NCBI GenBank assembly: GCA_964485585.1
Contig: CAZAJT010000019.1
Location: 1-17,578 of the forward strand
DNA: 17,578 bases
Origin: CAZAJT01 sp964485585
GTDB lineage: Bacteria; Patescibacteriota; Microgenomatia; UBA1406; GWC2-37-13
Reading direction: 5' to 3'
The translations under genes were made by a program, and so were the position numbers. The notes under the pieces were generated by a model. That model did no database searches, had not been told where the DNA came from, and was given only the letters and a program-made list of their open reading frames with translations. Positions 14,445 through 17,578 of the stretch are shown one piece after another. Within the stretch, counting starts at the first letter, position 1. Each line of letters starts with the position of its first letter.

Positions 14445-14454
14445 CCCCGATTCT

Positions 14455-14766
14455 ATGAAAAAGCTTATGCTTTCAAAAAAAACTAAACTACAGACCTTCT
14501 ACGGAACAATCCTGTTTGTTGCGCTTGCCGGTATTATACTCTTCGTTCCTCCGACTCATTCCATTATCGTAGCAATGGCAATAACTATACTTTCTATACT
14601 TACCTATATTCTCGCTTTATTTCTCTTCGAAAAAAGGTTTGCTCTTTTAAGCGCAATGTTTACGGCCTCTTTCCTAGCAATGAACTACATAGCAGGTTTT
14701 AATCTGATAAACATAATACTGTTAGTATCATTTATAATAGGAGTAGCCATTTTAATTAGGAGATGA
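14455..14766 (+). CDS. Small membrane protein of unknown function
   Basis: I do not recognise this 103-residue protein. A basic N-terminus (MKKLMLSKKTKLQ) is followed by three or four hydrophobic segments at about 16-32, 37-57, 62-78 and 82-100, with a charged break FEKRF near 57-61 and a final IRR. The layout suggests a positively charged inside N-terminus and helical hairpins in the cytoplasmic membrane. No catalytic motif is visible. The gene overlaps the metG start by 4 bases (ATGA), so the two are translationally coupled. The open frame, coupling and divergent promoter support a real gene. Any role with MetRS is unproven, since such coupling in compact genomes may simply ensure expression. 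Confidence 0.7.
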   Translation: MKKLMLSKKTKLQTFYGTILFVALAGIILFVPPTHSIIVAMAITILSILTYILALFLFEKRFALLSAMFTASFLAMNYIAGFNLINIILLVSFIIGVAILIRR

Positions 14767-16190
14767 GAAACACTTTTTATATTACTACCGCTATTGACTA
14801 TGTCAATGATACCATTCACATCGGTCACGCATTTCAAAAAGTGGCAGCTGATGTTCTTGCGCGTTATTACCGAATAAAACTCGGAAAAGGAAATGTTTTT
14901 TTTCTGACCGGCACAGATGAGTATGGTCAAAACATCGCGAAGGCCGCAGAAAAGAATGGACTAACTCCTCAAGAATGGGCTGACAAAATAGCACAGACTG
15001 ACAAAAAAGAACAAGACTGCTTGAATATTTCTTATGAAAGATTCATCAGAACGACCGACAAAGATCATGAGAAAGTTGCAAAAGAAATCTGGAAAAGAGT
15101 TAATGCAAGCGGTGATATTTATCTTAGTACCTTTACCGGTCTTTATTGCACAAGCTGTGAAACATATTATGCCGAGGATGACTTAGTAAACGGAAAGTGT
15201 CCGTACCATCCGACTGTTGAAATCAAAAGTATAACCGAGGAGAACTACTTTTTCCGCTGGAGTAAGTATCAGGATTTTCTTATAGAGCATATTCAAAATC
15301 ATCCAGAGTTCGTTCAACCGGAATCCCGCAGAAACGAGATGCTTGAATTCGCGCGAAGAGGTATCAAAGACATACCGATTTCACGCACATCTTTCACATG
15401 GGGCGTACCGGTGCCGGAAGATCCAAAACATGTGATGTACGTGTGGTTCGACGCCCTGACTAACTATCTTACCGGAGTAGGATTTCTTGAAAATCCTAAA
15501 CTTTTTGAGAAATTCTGGCCTGCCGACGTACATCTTTTGGGGAAAGATAATGTTCAAAAACATACGCTCCTGTGGCCGGCGATGTTGAAAAGCGCAGGTC
15601 TAGCATTACCAAAAACAGTATATGGCCACGGTTTTTTGAAACTACAAGGTCAAAAGATCAGCAAAACGCTCGGCAACTTTGTGAGAGCGAGCGATTGGGT
15701 CAAGAAATATGGAGCAGACGCCGTACGCTACTATCTCATTCGATACACATCGCTCGAAGATGATGGAGATATATCTGAGGAAAAACTGAAACAAGCATAT
15801 AACTCCGATCTCGCCGATGAGCTGGGAAATCTTCTTTCACGTTTGACTAAACTCTGTGAACAATGCGATATTGAACGTGAAGATACCCAACCGCATGTAC
15901 CAGCTTCATTGGAAACTGCAGGTTATAGTATTCATATTGAAAACTTCCAGCTCAATCTCGCCCTCGAAGAAATCTGGAGAGAGATCAAAACAATTAACTT
16001 TTGGATTAACGAAAAAAAACCATGGTCTGCACCGAAGGATGAGACTATTGTGAACTTGCACGATTGGCTACAACAACTAAGAAATATAACTGTTGCACTT
16101 GAACCATTCCTCCCTGAAACCGCACAAAAAATAAGAAAGGCAACCACGGGGAAAATCACTGCAAGCCAACCACTCTTTCCTAAGAGCTGA
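14763..16190 (+). CDS. metG: Methionyl-tRNA synthetase
   Basis: MetRS charges tRNA-Met, including the initiator, using ATP in the cytoplasm. The HIGH signature is HIGH itself (IHIGHAF, 18-24) and the KMSKS loop is KISKT (298-302). A zinc-binding insert is visible as Cys129, Cys132, Cys146 and His149 (CTSC...CPYH). Other class I landmarks are FLTGTDEYGQNI (47-58), NYFFRWSKYQ, YVWFDALTNYLTGVG (226-240) and the alpha-helical anticodon domain from about 330 with NLLSRL and WxxI elements. At 475 residues it is a compact form without the C-terminal EMAP-like tRNA-binding domain. The stretch before the KMSKS loop reads KDNVQKHTLLWPAML, where KDIxRFHxxYWPA is usual. The start overlaps the upstream stop, with AGGAG touching the ATG, so coupled initiation is likely. 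Confidence 0.95.
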   Translation: MRNTFYITTAIDYVNDTIHIGHAFQKVAADVLARYYRIKLGKGNVFFLTGTDEYGQNIAKAAEKNGLTPQEWADKIAQTDKKEQDCLNISYERFIRTTDKDHEKVAKEIWKRVNASGDIYLSTFTGLYCTSCETYYAEDDLVNGKCPYHPTVEIKSITEENYFFRWSKYQDFLIEHIQNHPEFVQPESRRNEMLEFARRGIKDIPISRTSFTWGVPVPEDPKHVMYVWFDALTNYLTGVGFLENPKLFEKFWPADVHLLGKDNVQKHTLLWPAMLKSAGLALPKTVYGHGFLKLQGQKISKTLGNFVRASDWVKKYGADAVRYYLIRYTSLEDDGDISEEKLKQAYNSDLADELGNLLSRLTKLCEQCDIEREDTQPHVPASLETAGYSIHIENFQLNLALEEIWREIKTINFWINEKKPWSAPKDETIVNLHDWLQQLRNITVALEPFLPETAQKIRKATTGKITASQPLFPKS

Positions 16191-16199
16191 AATCTCATT

Positions 16200-16208
16200 T
16201 GATACAAT
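16200..16208 (+). promoter_or_regulatory. Predicted class A PBP promoter, extended -10, leaderless
   Basis: TGATACAAT is the same extended -10 nonamer found before murC. It ends 7 bases before the ATG at 16216, predicting a start at or next to the ATG. No clear -35 is present. It lies in the 25-bp gap after metG, so the gene could also be read from upstream. Confidence 0.5.
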
Positions 16209-16215
16209 AGTAGCT

Positions 16216-17578
16216 ATGCAGCTTACTAAAAAACACTTCAGAAAGATTTTGATTGGTGTTCCGGTCTTTGGTATCGCCTTGTTTATGTATTTCACTATAT
16301 TTTACCGGCTCCCGTCGCCCTCCCGACTCAAAAATTATAAGGCAATACCACTATCTACGCATATCTATGACAGAAATGGGAAACTGCTATATGAATTCTA
16401 CAAAGATGAAAACAGAACGCCGATACAACTGAAAGATCTCCCCCAGTATGTTTCACAGGCAACGATCGCTATAGAAGATAAAGACTTTTTCAAACATAAA
16501 GGCATCTCATTATTCTCTGGCGTATTTCGCGCAATAAAAGACATGATTGTTAAGAAAAATCTTCAAGGAGGCTCCACGCTTACCCAGCAGCTCGTAAAAT
16601 CTGCGCTCCTTACTCCGGAAAGAACCATCCAAAGAAAGATAAAGGAGATCGTTCTCGCAGTCTGGACTGAGCAGATTTTTACGAAACAACAAATACTGGA
16701 AATGTATCTCAATCAGGTACCTTACGGCGGCTCCTCTTACGGTATCGAGGAGGCGGCGAGAACATATTTTAGTAAACCTGCGCAGGATCTGACGCTTGCG
16801 CAATCCGCGCTTCTTGCCGGCCTCCCACAGGCACCTTCTCTCTACTCTCCTTATTCTAACCCTGACGATGCTGTTCGCAGAAGAAACGAAGTGTTAAAGA
16901 AAATGAAGGAGCAAAAATATGTCACCGAAGAACAGAGAAAACAGGCTGCTTCAGAACCGCTGGTGGTTAATCCGCCAACAACATTAATAAAAGCACCTCA
17001 TTTTGTGTTTTATGTAAGAAATCAACTGGAGGAACGTTATGGAACGAAACAGTTGGAAGAAGGAGGGCTCCGAGTCACTACGACATTAGATCTTGACATT
17101 CAGCAGGAGGCAGAAAAAATTCTGAAAGAAGAACTGGAAAAAATCAAAGATCTCAATGTGAGTAACGGTGCAGTCCTTGTGACGNNNNNNNNNNACCCTC
17201 AACTGTAGAAATTCTCGCAATGATTGGTTCTGCGGATTATTTTGCTACCCCATCCGGTGCATTTAATGTGGTGACAGCGCTGCGACAACCAGGATCGGCA
17301 ATAAAACCGCTCAATTATGTGGTGGGAATAGACCGTAAAATTGTTACTGCCGCTACCACTTTTCTCGATGTCCCCACCTGTTTTCCAAGCGTTTCTAAAC
17401 CATACTGTCCAGTAAATTACGATGGCCAATTTCATGGGCCAGTCCAGTTGCGGTTTGCCCTTGCAAATTCCTACAACATACCGGCGGTAAAAATGCTCGC
17501 GCTCAACGGAGTAGAAGAATTTGTTGCTTCGGCTTCGGCATTTACCATCAGTACATTTGAGGATCCTAAGCGTTATGG
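16216..17578 (+). CDS. mrcA: Class A penicillin-binding protein (PBP1A family), 3' partial, interrupted by an assembly gap
   Basis: This is a bifunctional membrane enzyme that polymerises lipid II (GT51 glycosyltransferase) and cross-links stem peptides (transpeptidase). One membrane anchor lies at about residues 10-28. The GT51 domain shows ATIAIEDKDFFKHKG with catalytic Glu87, GGSTLTQQLVK (118-128), KIKEIVLA with the second glutamate at 144, and ILEMYLNQVPYGG; the 57-residue distance between the two glutamates fits the family. After ten N at 17185 the frame shifts by one, and 17196 onward reads VEILAMIGSADYF, RQPGSAIKP (the catalytic SxxK) and ANSYNIPAV (SxN). The KTG motif lies beyond the window. 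Both halves are therefore one gene, and the apparent frameshift comes from the placeholder gap. The symbol follows the general PBP1A convention. Confidence 0.9.
17185..17194. other. Assembly gap (10 N) inside the class A PBP gene
   Basis: Ten N replace unknown sequence. The coding frame before the gap and the frame after it agree only if the true gap is 2 modulo 3 bases. The family sequence here usually reads LVT, one residue, P, then a short link to EILAM, so about 2 missing bases would restore one codon. The number is a placeholder rather than a measured length. Confidence 0.9.

Noticed and set aside
1..17578. Recoded UGA (code 25), tRNA genes or insertion sequences
   Set aside because: TGA ends several genes at the family-expected position, and I found no tRNA cloverleaf, transposase frame or target-site duplication.

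Overview
The window most resembles a Candidate Phyla Radiation (Patescibacteria) genome, probably of Microgenomates type. The reasons are compact genes with tiny spacers, a MurE with no N-terminal substrate domain, an archaeal-style AMP/thymidine phosphorylase, and minimal-length housekeeping proteins. TGA is a normal stop (rsmH, pgeF, metG), so the recoded UGA-glycine code of Gracilibacteria/SR1 does not apply. The phylum call is an inference from protein style; there is no rRNA here to confirm it.

Layout. (1) Bases 1-5781, minus strand: a shortened division and cell wall (dcw) cluster transcribed mraZ - rsmH - ftsL-like - ftsI - murE - pgeF - murC, with murC cut by the window edge. (2) 5896-9741, plus strand: murJ - deoA-type phosphorylase - mltG, divergent from mraZ. 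(3) 9764-14407, minus strand: rpsO - pnp - ftsK, convergent with mltG. (4) 14455-17578, plus strand: small membrane protein - metG - class A penicillin-binding protein, divergent from rpsO. The last gene runs off the window and is interrupted by a 10-N assembly gap.

Much of the window builds or cuts peptidoglycan. MurC and MurE make the precursor, MurJ flips lipid II, the class A PBP and FtsI polymerise and cross-link it, and MltG cuts nascent strands. FtsL and FtsK tie this to division, and MraZ probably represses its own operon. RsmH, S15, PNPase and MetRS are translation and RNA-decay genes. The phosphorylase is the metabolic outlier.

Two non-coding patterns stand out. First, four transcription units (murC, mraZ, rpsO, class A PBP) have a -10 box ending only 7-8 bases before the ATG, which predicts leaderless mRNAs; mraZ also carries three TGG boxes at exact 10-bp spacing over its -10 and start codon. 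Second, three gene junctions hold about 63-64 bp of short-period, self-complementary repeat (9x7, 9x7 and 8x8 bp), each with its own unit and reaching into the ends of the flanking genes; a shorter fourth lies at mraZ/rsmH. These repeats are the best candidate for something undescribed.
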